This document shows positions 22,570-35,435 of a stretch of DNA of 64,000 nucleotides, piece after piece. Both the position numbers and the translations under genes were made by a program. Under the pieces are notes generated by a model, which was not told the DNA's origin, searched no databases, and saw only the letters and a program-made list of their open reading frames with translations. Position 1 is the first letter of the stretch. Each line of letters starts with the position of its first letter. The stretch comes from Tenrec ecaudatus (lineage: Eukaryota; Chordata; Mammalia; Afrosoricida; Tenrecidae): positions 66,797,501 to 66,861,500 of the forward strand of contig NC_134534.1 of NCBI RefSeq assembly GCF_050624435.1, read 5' to 3'.

Positions 22570-24735
22570 CAGTGCCGCAAAGTGTGACTGCAACATTCCA
22601 GTGTGGAGCAGGGAACCAGTGGAGAGGTCTGGGAGGATGGCCCCAGCACCAAAAATTAAGTGGATTCCTGCCCCTCCCCCCAGAAGAATTTGTTTCAAAG
22701 GATGACATTGATTTTGCAGCTCCAGGAGACGGACATATCTGATCAGAGTACACGGGAGCAGATGAAGGGGGAGGAGAAGAGAGTGGAGCACAGCCTGGCC
22801 CACCAGGGCCATGAGGATGATGTTCCTGAGTAGAGCAGCCAGTCCACAGAGAGGACAACATGGCTGGCCCCACTATGAGACATGATGCCCCTCACTGACC
22901 CATGGCACTACAGGGGACAGCACCAGAGACACAGTGTGGGAATCGCACCTGACCTGATCCCACCACACCGAGGCAAAACACTGGGGGAGTGCAGTGGAAC
23001 AGCAAGGGAATAGAGTGGCAAGGTCCCCAGGGAATGCTGAAAGTAGACTTTGGGGCCAGGGAGTGGTGCCCCAACAGACTGGACCGGAAAACACTCCTAA
23101 ATGCCAACAAACAATCCTTGGACTAACTACAAGCTTTTCTTTCTTGATGTGTTTTGTTTTGTTCTTTGTCAGTGGTTTGTTCTTGTTGTTTTGTTGTATA
23201 CTGTTGCTTTGTTTTCCTCTGTCTTGTTTTTGTGCATGTTATTATCTCCACAGGTCTGTCTTAATAAGATAGACTGGATGAACAATCTGGAGGAATAACA
23301 ACGGGACCGACAGTTCCGGGGGATTTGGGATTGGGGGAGGTGGGGGGTAAGGAAGTGGTGTTAACTAACCCAGGTACAAGGGAACAACATGGGATCCAAA
23401 TTGGTGGTGAGGGGGGAGTGGTAGGCCTGGTAGGGAATGAGAGGCATAGCTATAAGCCAGGTGGGGATGGAGCATGATAGTGGGGCAGGAGGAAAGTCAA
23501 GGGAAATAGAGGAAAGAGCTAGGAGGCAAAGGGCATTTATAGAGGTCTTGACAGAGACATGTACATGCATATATATATATGAGGATGGGGAAATAGATCT
23601 ATGTGTCTATATTTAAAGGTTTAGTATTAAGGTGGCAGAAGGATCTTGGGCCTCTACTCAAGCACTCCCTCAATGCATGAATACTTTCTTCTATTAAATT
23701 GGCATTGTATGGTGCTCACCCTCCTGAACACAACTGCTGAAGTCAAAACGGGTGAACAAGTAAATGTGGTGGAGAAAACTGATGGTGCCCGGCTATCAAA
23801 ATAGATAGCGTCTGGGGTCTTAAAGGCTTGAAGATAAACAAGTGGCCATCTAGCTCAGAAGCAACAAAGCCCACATGGAAGAAGCACACCAGCCTGTGCA
23901 ATCACGAGGTGTCAAAGGGATCAAGTATAAGGCATCATCAAAAAAAAATCTTACCATAGTGAATGAAGGGGGAAGTGCAGAGTGGAGACCCAAAGCCCAT
24001 TTGTTGGCCACCGGAGATCCCCTCACAGAGGGGTCTAGAGGAGGAGATGAGTCAGTTAGGGTGCGACTTAGCACCGATGAAGAATACAGCTTTCCTCCAG
24101 TTCCTAAATGCTTCCTCCCCCTCCTCCCCCACTACCATGATCTGAATTCTCCCTTGCAAGTCTGGATAGAGCAGAGGTTGTACACTGGTGCATATGGGAG
24201 CTAGAGGCACAGGGAATCCAGGGTGGATGATACCTTCAGGACCAGGGCTGTGAGGGGTGATACTGGGAGGGTAGAGGGTGAGTGGGTTGGAAAGGGGGAA
24301 CTGATTACAAGGATCTACATGTGACTTCCTTCCTGGGGGACGGACAACAGAAAAGGGGCTGAAGGGAGACACCAAATAGGGCAAGATATGACAAAATATT
24401 AATTTCTAAATTATCAAGGGCTCATGAGGGAGGGGGGAGCGGGGAGAGATGGGAAAAAAGAGGACCTGATGCAAAGGGCTTAAGTGGAGAGCAAATGCTT
24501 TGAGAATGATTGGGGCAGGGAATGTATGGATGTGCTTTATACAATTGATGTATGTATATGTATGGATTGTGATAAGAGTTGTATGAGTCCCTAATAAAAT
24601 GTAAATAAAAAAAGAGGAGAAAAAAAGAAAATGATTAGGGCAAAGAATGTACAGATGTGCTTTATATAATTGATGTATGTATTTGTATGGACTGTGATAA
24701 GAGTTGTATGAGCCCCTAATAAAATGCTAAAAAAA
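22570..24735 (+). mobile_element. Family X retroposon, near full length with dimeric 3' end
   Basis: Aligns by eye along its length with the copy at 30813-32878. Both begin at agtgcc with unrelated sequence upstream, which suggests a shared true 5' end. Landmarks in order: ctgatcagagtacacgggag, ctgttgctttgttttcctct, caatctggaggaataacaac, caagtggccatctagctcag, cacagggaatccagggtgg and two 3' units ending cctaataaaatg joined by an A-rich linker. It has no long ORF and no reverse-transcriptase motif. The opposing frames of 134 residues or fewer are chance. Confidence 0.85.
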
Positions 24736-25606
24736 AATCACTACTTTAGACCAACGCATTAAGCACTCTTGCCCTGCTTATACATTGAACTCCCCTGCCA
24801 TCCCCCAAACTCCTGAACTGCTCCAGAAGCTTGGATTCCATGCCACAAGTCATGCCAAGTATCCCCCATAGCCTCTCCGTCCACATCTATGCCTTGGCTT
24901 AACCAGTCTGCAGGACCAAGAGTCTGTCTATGGTTCCACTTACTACCGAGTACCCTCTCTGGTATGCTGCTTAGTATTCTAATCTACTTTTCCCCTTCAG
25001 CTTGACACCCAAATTGTCTCTGAAACCATTCTGTCCCTTATCCCATGCTTACTTGGGGTTGTCACTTTGTTGTAACAGTAACTATGACCTGACTGGCTCA
25101 CTCTGTGTGATGCGGTGGCCTGTGGATGTGGTTGTACATAGGGTATCATGAATTATAACCAAGGTCCCAATGCTTTTCTATTCCATTTTTTTTCTGCCCA
25201 GTTGTCCCTCAGAATAGCCTCTGAAGTGTCACCCTGGTGGGACATGCCTGCACCAGACAAGCAAAGGAAAAATTCTAGATGTGGATGAATTTATTGAGAC
25301 TGTCAGATGTTCTGCTAGATTTCTGTGAAATATATGGCAATTCTTTGCAAAAAATAAAGCCTTTGTAAATGCAATCTATACAATACTTAATAAGTTAATA
25401 TAGAAATGAATTAAAAATAAATTAGTGTCATTTATTATGACTGAAAGCTTACATCAATGTTTTGTTTCCATTTTACTTCTTCAGTGTGCATATTTGTATT
25501 GAAAGGAAACTATTTGTTTAATACATAAATATAGATCCACAAAGAGTTGATTTAAAACCTCTTTTTAAAAAATTCAGAGTCAACTGGTAGAATATATTCT
25601 ACATAT
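24736..25606. other. Unassigned intergenic DNA
   Basis: About 0.9 kb; AT-rich toward the right; no gene or named repeat. Confidence 0.45.
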
Positions 25607-25621
25607 AGGGCCCTCCTTTTA

Positions 25622-26559
25622 TTTTTTTAATTTTTAAAAATCGTTTTATTAGGGGCTCATACAACTCTTATCACAATCCATACATACATAAATTGTGTAA
25701 AGCACATTTGTACATTCATTGCCCTCATCATTCTCAAAATATTTGCTCTCCATCTAAGCCCCTGGCATCAACTCCTCATTTTTCCCTTCCATTCCCACAT
25801 GAGCCCTTAATACTTTATAAATTATTATTTTGTCATATCTTTCCCTGTCCAATGTCTCCCTCCACCTGCTTTTCTGTTGTCCATCCCCCAGGGAGGAGTC
25901 CACATGTATATCCTTGTAACCGGTTCCCCCTTTCCAACCTATCCTCCCTCCACCCTCCCAATATCACCACTCTCACCACTTGTCCTGAAGGGATCATCCA
26001 CCCTGGATTCCCTGTGTTTACAGTTCCTATCTGTACCAATGTACATCCTCTGGTCTAGCCAGACTTGCAAGCTAGAATTGAGATCATGATACGGGTGGTG
26101 GGGAAGCATTTAGGAAAGTTGTATTTTTCATCATTGCTACATCGCTCCCTGACTGGCTCATCTCCTTCCTGAGACTCTTCTGTAAGGGGATGTCCAGTGG
26201 CCTACAAATGGGCTTTGGGTCTCTACTCTGTACTTCCCCCCTCATTCACTATGATAAGGTTTTTTATTCTGATGATGCCTGAGACCTGATCCCTTCGACA
26301 CCTCGTGATCCCACAGGTTGGTGTGTTTCTTCCATGTGGGCTTTGCTGCTTCTGAGCTAGATGGCCACTTGTTTACCTTCAAGCCTTTAAGACCCCAGAC
26401 ACTACATCTTTGGCTAGCCGGGCACCATCAGCTTTCTTCACCACATTTGCTTATTCACCCACTTTGTCTTCAGTGGTTGTGTCGGGAAGGTGAACATCAT
26501 AAAATGCCAATTTAATAGAAGAAAGTATTCTTGCATTGAGGGAGTACTTGAGTGGAGGT
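25622..26559 (-). mobile_element. Family X retroposon, 5'-truncated
   Basis: Reversed 3' end (ttattaggggctcatacaac) followed by about 0.9 kb of body. It is flanked by a 15-bp duplication with one mismatch, agggccctcctttta at 25607-25621 and aggtccctcctttta at 26560-26574. A single 3' unit is present here, unlike the dimeric copies. Confidence 0.9.
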
Positions 26560-26739
26560 AGGTCCCTCCTTTTAGAAATCAAAGATAGTACCTTCCATAT
26601 GTGAAATTTTGCCTGTGATAAGTCTATGTAAGTAAGCATGTCCCATTCAGACATTTTTGACATATACAATGCAGTGACTTTAATTGTGTTCAGGCTGTGC
26701 AAGTGCCTCAATTTATGTTCCTTAACAGAAATGAACCAA

Positions 26740-26890
26740 TAAACAGGGTGTTTTCACATTTCCTTCATGTTGCAGCATCTGGACTTCATTTCACATTACG
26801 GCTGAGTAATATTCCATTGAATGTATGACCCCATTTTGCTTCCCCACTCATTTGATGGTGGACATTTAGATTGGTTTCCACCTTTCTTCT
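26740..26890 (-). mobile_element. L1 3' UTR fragment, antisense
   Basis: Phrases ggctgagtaatattccattg and ggtggacatttagattggtt are the reversed L1M-type 3' UTR, as recalled from mammalian L1 consensus. Confidence 0.75.
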
Positions 26891-28039
26891 CATTAAAAAT
26901 ATAAATAAAACTAAATGATAAAAGATGCAATGGGGTTCATTGAATCTGGAGATTTGGGTGAAATATTAGGGATTTAATGAAACCTGTTGACAATTTTCAA
27001 ATGGATTTTTTTTTCAAATTATCAAACACTCAAAATGGCCAGGACACAGAATTACCTGTCTGAACACTCAAAATGTTGTTTCCATTTTCCCATGTTAATC
27101 TGCAGAATGAAATGTTGAAGTGCTATAAACTATTATTTCCAGAAAGTGAAAACAACCACCTAATAGTGCAATTTTTGCAAAAATTTACTTGTGTGCTCTC
27201 TTAAATAATGTTCTCTATGTTGTTACCCCTCTGTGTTGTAACATCCATTGCAATGGCCACAAAGAACTCGGACAAAATTCGTGACTAAAGGGTTTAATTA
27301 GGAAATTTAAAAGTCATAATGCCATGAGAAGTTCTAAAATAGTGTTTTAAATCAGGACATGTTACAAAGTTCTTTCAGGTCTTCTAATAAGTGCCTAAAG
27401 GGGCATATCAACCCAATGGAAGCCTCAGCCTGAAGACATCAGCTCAAGCTACATTGGTCAGTAAACCCAGATCCCTGAATTAGATACTCAGAGGACTGCA
27501 CTCCAGTAACCCTCAGCCCAAAGGCACTCAGCTCCACTTCTGAGGGTCAGCAAGCTCAGCTTCCCCAATTACGTGCCCAGTGGCAACCCACTCCACAAGC
27601 CAGCCTTTTGCACCAAAGCACTCAGCACTCCATGTGTTGGGAAGTCCATCACTCTGTTCTATGCTCCGGCTCTTGGTTCTGATGCTGCTCCTATGCTGCT
27701 ATAGTTGTCCTCTGGATTCAGGGGATTCCCTGCACAGGGAACTTGGGTCCAGAGGAGGAACTCCATTCTTGGCTCTTGCTAGTAATGGTATCCCTTCTCC
27801 TGCTTTTCAGAGGGCTATTTGTATACAAAGCAGGGTGGCATTCTAGGGAATCGTGCTCACAATTGCCCAGAGGTGAAACCCATCGGTATGTTTCCTCACG
27901 TTCTTACAGATTCCTAAAGGAAAAGGTTGTTTGGTGGCAGTTAGAGGCTTTGGCTAGAAGAACCACATTAAACAATTCACAGCTTCTGAAACTTGCATGT
28001 AATATCAGTGATTTCGTTATATAATTTGCATGATCTGTT
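26891..28039. other. Unassigned intergenic DNA
   Basis: No named repeat; frames near 27.6-28.0 kb (88 and 93 residues) have no domain. Confidence 0.45.
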
Positions 28040-28290
28040 GAGCCAGCTCTCTTTGGCATGGGTACAAATCTAGGAGAGACCAGTCCCTGGAGAAGGACAT
28101 CATGCTTGGTAAAGCAGAGGAGCATCCAAAAGGAAGAAGGCCTTCAACAAGGTGGATTAGCACAAGACGGCTGCAACAATGGGCTCAAAAATAAGAACAG
28201 CTGTGAGGGTGATGTTGGATGGGGCAGTGTCTCATTCTGTGCTGTATGCATTTGCTGAATCGAAACTGACTCAACAATGTGAAAACACAT
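28040..28290 (+). mobile_element. RTE/BovB-type LINE 3' end, sense
   Basis: ggagagaccagtccctggag, aaggacatcatgcttggtaa, ctgcaacaatgggctcaaa and ggggcagtgtctcattctgt follow the end of the RTE ORF. The frame is broken. Confidence 0.75.
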
Positions 28291-30812
28291 TTCTCCTTTT
28301 AAACCAGATGAGGAAACTCTCCCAAAACGACCCTTCTACAGCTCCTGTGTAGGTTTTACCCTTATGAGGCCCTCCCAACACTGTGCTTCAGGATTCAGCT
28401 TGGCTGCCTGCCTCTCTCTGCCTCCCCTCCCCAAACAGTTTTGTGTGAACTGTGCTCTGTGTTGGCAAGTGGCCAAAGAATTTGCCATAAATAAATTTTC
28501 TGCCTGTCTACAAGAAGATAACTTAACTGACTTCCTTGGTCTTGCTAATTTGCCTCAGCGTTGGGAATGGCCAGGAGCTTTGGGATACTGCAAACCTCCT
28601 AAGGATTGTATGCATAGAAATGTAGAAATCCTATCCTTCTAAGCCTTCTACATGGCAGTTAGAGACACAAGTCACATAGTCCAAGTTCCTGCGCCTTGTG
28701 AGCCCCTAATTTACCACCAGTGAGTGATATATACACCAGAAAATTTATCTCCAAGATTTAGTAGTAAAAGTGAAAGACACCGATTATTCTAATCTCTTCC
28801 TGTCATTTCTCAATGAAGACAGTGGGAAAATCAAGGAATTATAGTTTTCCTCAAGGTTGTACAAAATTTCTTCAATAGAATTCAGATTTGATCTCCAGGA
28901 GCATCAAATCACCCACTTCATTCACTCGCTAGAATTGCTACGATTTCTGTGCATTCAGATTAGATGCCTACTGCAGGCTTTTGACCGCTCACGGTATATG
29001 CTTTTCATAGTTTTCTGTTGATTTAGAACATTTGAGATCCCAGAAGGATCAAGGGGGGGTCTGAATTTCTAATTCGAGATCACTTTTTAGTTTACATGCT
29101 TAGAATAAATCACTGTTTTCCCTAAAAGCTCTATTGGCTAAAGTGCCTACAATTGGAATCTTCTGATTATGCAATTTGTTGGACAGAATGAAACAGATTC
29201 CCTATAATATGGGTTATTTGTTACAAGCTTGATACCGGGATCACCATGTAATTTTCCTTTATTAAAAGCATGAAATGGGCAGAGCAGAAAATAGATAAAT
29301 TCGGGAAACCCCCAATGTTAGCAAAGCTGTAGGACAAAGGACACATGTCTGCTGCTGCTTGTGAGGGACTAACTTGGTGCAACTGTTGGGAAACCATGGT
29401 GACATGGTCTCACAAAGCTGAGTACACACATGTTCTGTCATCTAGTGATTGTTGTCCTGCGTGGAGCTGGAGCAATGTTTTGCTAACTGCTGCTTGGCTG
29501 ACTATGACCCCTTCTCCCCATCCCCAGTGCTTCAAGAAGTCAAAATCAAGGGCCCTAGGCAGAATTTCTTTAATAAAACACCATGGGACATAAGAGCAAA
29601 CATCTATTGTACCCATTTTGTGAAAAGTTTCTAAGTCAATTTATATCTTAGCAACTTCACTGTCAGAAGAGTTGGTAAAATGCTATTCCAGATAAACTCA
29701 TATTTCTCTGGTCATATTTCAAATAGAAAAAACACTATTTCTAAACATGACTCTTTTCAATTCTATGTGTTTAGAGTAGATTCTTATATCTGTTCATTAA
29801 AATTAGGATGGATAAAATCACAAGTGGTAAATTAATAAAAAGGGGTCCTCTCAAACTCTATTACTTGATTACTACAGTGATTATTTAATTACTGTAGTGT
29901 GGGCATCAATGCAATGACATCTTAAGCATACTATTCACAATAAAAAGGCATACAGTACATCTCACTTACATATGCTTCAAAAGCATGCTCGTTTAGATTA
30001 TGTACAGTGCATGGATGCAAACATATATAATGAAAAGCGGGAAAACAATAAACAGAAAGTCCAGCCTCAGAACTGTATTTAGGAGGGAGCAAAAGCAATG
30101 GATCCAGGAGGACAGAGGATTCTAAAGATATTACTAATGTTCTATTTCCTAAACTAGTAGCCGAGCATGTGGCTATACTTTTTACTACCATGTAAAGGTG
30201 CATATGTGCTATTTATACTTTTAGGCTAATGATATATATCATAATAAAATAAGTGAATTGTGATCCAGGCTTCCAGAATTCATTATGGTGTTTGCAGCTC
30301 ATAATGCTCCTCTCAAAGATGTCTCCAACAAAGGCCTTTCTGAAAGCTAAAATAAAACTCTCTTTGATCTATAAGCTATATTTCAGTTGTTGCTTTAACC
30401 CTTCTTTTATAATTTATGACTTGATAGGGATTGCATTGCTTCTCGAGCTAAGTGAAATATAATATTCAGTGAGATCATAGCGCTCCATGTCAGAGCCCCT
30501 GCTCTGGCTTTAGTAGTTATAATAAACATGCTAAATGAGATCTATAGCACAGGAAGAAGTTCTATACAAGTTTACTCTATGTTCCTCTCACTGATATAGC
30601 TTCTTGCCACCCATAAGCACAGCACAGGTGCTTAACTCTGCTGTGAGTCCTCTAATGCAAGTATTCCAGGGTAAGTAAAAAATATTACTACTAGAGTTCT
30701 ACTTCATACATGTGCAGGTTCATTAAAAAAAAAGCATGTTTGAACAAGTCTCTCTAACCATTGGATAACTCTAGGCAAGTGCCTTCAGTACTAAACTTCT
30801 CTGATCCTGGTA
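28291..30812. other. Unassigned, repeat-poor stretch
   Basis: About 2.5 kb in which I recognise no transposon except possible short SINE scraps near 29.1 kb. No gene: the longest frames are 92 residues or fewer, without motifs. Confidence 0.45.
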
Positions 30813-32878
30813 GAGTGCCCCAAGACGTGAATGCAACATACCCATGTGAAGCAGGGGACCAATAGAGAGGTCTGAGGGGTTGGCCCCAATCCTAACTTCG
30901 TAGACAATCTCCCCTCCCTGTAGGAGAATTCACTTCAGAGGACAGTCCTGAAGCTATAGCTCCAGGGGAGAGACATGTCTGATCAGAGCACACAGGAGCA
31001 AATGAAGGGGGAGGAAGAGAGAAAGGAGCTCATTCTGGCCCACCAAGCTCTGAGGATGATATTCCCGCTCAGAGCAGCCAAAGCTCAGAGAGCACCATAG
31101 GGCCGGCCCCACTACAAGACACAACTTCCCTCGTTGACCCATAGTGCTACAGGGGACAATACTGGAGACACACTGATGACCCATATCACTACGGGGGACA
31201 ACACTGGTGACACAATTGTGCCCAATCTGACTCTACTATGCTGAGGCGAAACACTAAGTCTATGCAACAGCATAGGGGACCAGAGCAACAAAGGCCCCAA
31301 AATAGACTGGGGCCAGGGAGTGGCACCCCATCAGACACGACCAGAAAACATTCCTAAAGGTCAACAAACAGCCCTTGAACTATTTACGGGCTTTTTTGTT
31401 ATTGGGTTTTTTGTTATTGTTGCTGCTGTTTTGTTTCTTTTGTTGGTTTGTTTTGCTCTGTCTTGTTTTTTGTGCATATTATTATCTCTGCATGTCTATC
31501 TAGATAGATAGGCGGGATAAACAATCTGGAGGAGAAAACAACAGGACCAATAGTTCAGGGGGACATGACTGAGGGTGAGGCAGGGGAAAGTAAGTGGGTG
31601 TTAACAAACCCAGGGACAAGGGAGCAATAAGTGATCCAAAATTGATGGCAAGGAGGGTGTAGGAGTCCTGGTAGGGCTTGATCAAGGGCAATGTAACCAA
31701 GAGGAATTATTGAAACCCAAATGAAGGCTGAACATGATAGTGGGACAAGAGGAAAGTAAAAGGAAATAGAGGAAGAAACTAGAAGGCAAAGGACATTTAT
31801 AGAGGTCTAAATACAGGTGTATATATATGTAAATATATTTATATATGATGATGGAGAAATAGATCTATGTGCATATATTTATAAGTTTAGTATTAAGGTA
31901 GCAGATGGACATTGGGCCTCTACTCAAGTACTCCCTCAACACAAGAACACTTTGTTCTATTAACCTGGCATTCCATGATGTTCACATTCACAACATGATT
32001 GTGGAAGAAAATAGGGTGCATAAGCAAATGTGGCAAAGAAAGCTGATGGTGCCCAGCTATCAAAAGATATAGTGTCTGGGGTCGTAGAGGCTTGAAGAAA
32101 AACAAGCAGTCATCTAGCTGAGAAGCAACCAAGTCCACATGGAAGAAGCACACCAGCCCATGTGATCATGATGTGTCCATAGGATCAGGTATCAGGCATC
32201 AAACAACAAAAAAATCATATCATTGTGAATGTAGGGGAGTGTGGAGTGGAGACCCAAATCCCATCAGTTGGCAACTTGACATCACCTTACAGAAAGGTCA
32301 TGGGGAGGAGATGAGCCAGTCAGGGTGCAGCATAGCACCGATGAAACATAAAACTTTCTTCTAGTTCTTTAATGCTTCCTCACCCCCCACTATCATGACC
32401 CCAATTCTACCTTACAAATATAGCTAGACCAGAGTATGTACATGAGTACAGATCAAAGCCAGAAACACAGGGAATCCAGGACAGATAAACCCTTTTGGAC
32501 CAATAATGAGAATAGAGGTACTAGGAGAGGAAGGGGAAGGTGGGGGGAAAATGGGGGACCAACCATAATAATCTACACATAACCCCCTCCCTAGGGAATG
32601 GTCAACAGAAAAGTGGGTGAAGAGAGACATTGGACACTGAAAGACATGAAAAAATAATAATAATTTATAAATTATCAAGGACTTGTAAGGAGGGAGGGAG
32701 AGTGAGGAGGGAGGAAAGGGGAAAATGAGGAGCTGATACCAAGGGTTCAAGTAGAAAGCAAATGTTTTGAGAATGATGATGGCAACAAATGTACAAATGT
32801 GCTTGACACAGTGGATGTATGTATGGATTGTGGTAAGAGTTGTATGGCCCCCTATAAAATGATTTTTTTAAAAAAAAT
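30813..32878 (+). mobile_element. Family X retroposon, near full length with single 3' unit
   Basis: Begins agtgccccaagacgtg and ends cctataaaatgattttttta. It shares the order of landmarks with the 22.6-kb copy, but its 3' unit is single and closer to the 0.6-kb copy (gcttgacacagtggatgtat), so two 3' subfamilies are present. Near 31100-31230 a short internal duplication repeats the phrase gacccata...ctac...ggggacaa. No long ORF. Confidence 0.85.
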
Positions 32879-33544
32879 ATGTCGTCCAAAAAGGCCCAAT
32901 CAAAGCCATGGTTTCCCAAGGGATCTACCAGGTCAGTTCAATTCAAGGCAGGAAGAGCTCAGCTCAGAAGCATATGGTGACTACTTTTTGGAATTCCAAA
33001 TAAATCACTTTAATAAATTTGCTCTATGGACATAAGAGAAGCATAGTTTTTGTTTGTTTCTTTGTTCTTTATTTTAGGAAGGAGTTTAAAAATATAAACA
33101 CTTCTTGAGTGAGAAACTGGTCAGAACAGTTGCAGCAAGAATTTTTTTTTTAATCACAACGGTATACCTGTTCCTTCTTTGAGTGTAGCACAGATACTAC
33201 TGTGAGGATTTCTCCAAGGAAACTTTCCCCTCCCTCGCTCTAGCCCTGATATTGCTTTGTAAGAGTTCTTTTTGTTCCTAAAACATAAAATCCATTTAAA
33301 AGTAGCACCGTTTGAGTCCTCAAGGATGCCAAATTGCCATTTGGATGGGCGTAAATGGAAGAGCACAGAATCCTTTGGGGACAGGGTTAGAGAGACAGAA
33401 ACACCGTGGTCAGAAGAGTGTGCACTGTAGATGGACCATCTGTTATCTGGTGAGAAACAACAGCTTCACGTTTTTATCTTTTTGTTCAATAAAGGTTTAT
33501 ACTATTTTATAGCAAGCTATACACACGGTGGGGGGGCTATTCTA
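32879..33544. other. Unassigned intergenic DNA
   Basis: About 0.7 kb, no gene or named repeat. Confidence 0.4.
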
Positions 33545-33800
33545 AAAAGGTCACCTTCTACTTTGTAAAGTTGAGGACCAGTGCAAAAATGACGGTGTAT
33601 CTCAATGAGATGATTGCTTCTGAAGGAAGGTGTTTGCTGGTGAAGATTACTGACTATGCCGTGGACTTCCAGAGTAATGAACAAAGCTGTCTTGGAAAGA
33701 GTATGGCCAAAATGCTCTTTTGAAGTTACTAAGGCAAAAATGCCAGCTCATATACTTTGAACATGTGATCAGGAGGGTGCAGTTTCTGGAGAAGGACACC
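33545..33800 (+). mobile_element. RTE/BovB-type LINE fragment, split by an LTR
   Basis: agctgtcttggaaagagtat, atactttgaacatgtgatca and ctggagaaggacaccatgct match the late RTE ORF. The sequence resumes after the LTR at about 34263 with tggtaaagcagat, the next expected phrase. Confidence 0.7.
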
Positions 33801-34262
33801 ATGCTTAGTGTGTTAGGCTGGGTTGATTAGAGAAACAAATCCAGTGAACGTCATCATGTATAAGAAAGAGCTTTATATCATGAAGTAACTGTATATAAGG
33901 AAAACATACCATCCCAGTTCAAGTCAAGTCCATAAGTTCGATACTAGCCTGTAAGTCCAACTCTAAATCCCTCTTCAGACTCATGAAGCCACATCAATGG
34001 TGCTGGAGGATCATAGGCCAGTGGATGCAAGATCTTGTGGATCCAATAGAGGTAGACTCATCTCCATGACTTGTGCAGGTCTCATAGTGGCTCCTCAACA
34101 GAAAGGTCAAGACAGAGAGAGGGAGGTTCCCAGGACCCTTCTTTTTTTTTTTTTTTCCCAGGACCCTTCTTATGAGGAGGTCACACCCACAAGGAGACAC
34201 CAAGAGGTTGTGACCTGATTAACAGGCTAGACACCACTCCTACACTTCAAGTTGACACAAAA
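33801..34262 (-). mobile_element. MaLR-like solo LTR inserted in an RTE fragment
   Basis: The left end tgttaggctgggttgattag and right end caagttgacacaaaattttg resemble antisense MaLR LTR ends. The interrupted RTE phrase (catgctt / tggtaaagc) rejoins across it. A poly-T run at 34144-34156 is internal. A target duplication of about 5 bp is likely but diverged. Confidence 0.6.
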
Positions 34263-35214
34263 TTTTGTAAATACCATACTTGGTAAAGCAGATAAGAGCA
34301 AAAAAAAAAAAAAGAAAGCTCATCAGAACCAACTCAAGGACACCTAGCATCATCAGAAACAATTTTAATCTACTCTGCTCATTTCCAAAGTTATCTATGT
34401 CAATACTTTTCATTTGTACTCTCCTTCCCTGAAGGGAATGTTTCATTCAGTGTTAATATATTAAGATTGTTTGGTCACATATCGTGTTTCATTACGGCAT
34501 CTCTAAACCTCTTTTTTATTTTTTAAACTTTGCAGGCGTACACTTTGTGCTGCAAAGTCCTATGACCCTTGAGAAAATCTGAATATTGTGTATGAACCAT
34601 TATAAGCAGCACACAGAGTCATCTTAATGCCTAACAATACCCTGTGCTTCATCTCTGCATTCCTCTCCATTTCCCCTAAACCTCGCTACCACTGACCATT
34701 TTATTCTCTTTAGTTTTGACTTTTCCAGAACGTCATGTAGTATACAGCCTTTTCAGATTGGTTTCTTTAACTTAGCAAGATGCATATTTAGCTTCTTCCA
34801 TGTCTTTTCCTGACTTGATAGCTCATTTCTTTCCTTTATTTTTTTAAACTAATTATGCATTGTATGAATCTCCTGGTTTGTTTCTCCATTCAAATATCCA
34901 AGAACATCTTGACTATTTCCAGTTTGGAGCAATTATGAATGAAGGAGCTATAAATATTTGAGTACGGGTTTTTGTGGAGATACGTGGTTTAAAAGTTTTT
35001 GATAAATACCTAGGAGTATGATTGCTGGATCATATGGTAAGACTGTATTTAGCTCTGTAAGAAATTCCCAATTTGTCATCCAAAGTGGCTATACTCTTGC
35101 ATTACCACTAGCAAGAAAAGATAATCCTTGCTGCTTCTATAATATTGTACTCCCTGTCAGCAATTAAATTTTTCAATTTTCTAAACTTTTAATCATTCCA
35201 ATGATCTCATTGTT

Positions 35215-35330
35215 GTTGTTTCTTTTTAAGCATTTTATTGGGGGCTCATACAATTCTTATCACAATCCATACATCCATCCATTGTGTCAAGAACATATGT
35301 ACATTTGTTGCCATCAACATTCTCAAAATG
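35215..35330 (-). mobile_element. Family X 3' tip inserted in L1
   Basis: Reversed 3' unit (attgggggctcatacaattc) flanked by a perfect 10-bp duplication, tctcattgtt, at 35205-35214 and 35331-35340. The L1 sequence reads through when one duplicate is removed. Confidence 0.85.
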
Positions 35331-35435
35331 TCTCATTGTTTTTATTTCATATTTCCTAATGATAAATAATGAGGAGTATTTTATATGCTTATTTACATCT
35401 GGCTTATTTTGGAAGAGAGGTGTCTGTTAAGATCG

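Noticed and set aside
22469..22873. 134-residue minus-strand frame
   Set aside because: It lies in the non-coding family X body, and the corresponding region of the 30.8-kb copy has no matching long frame.
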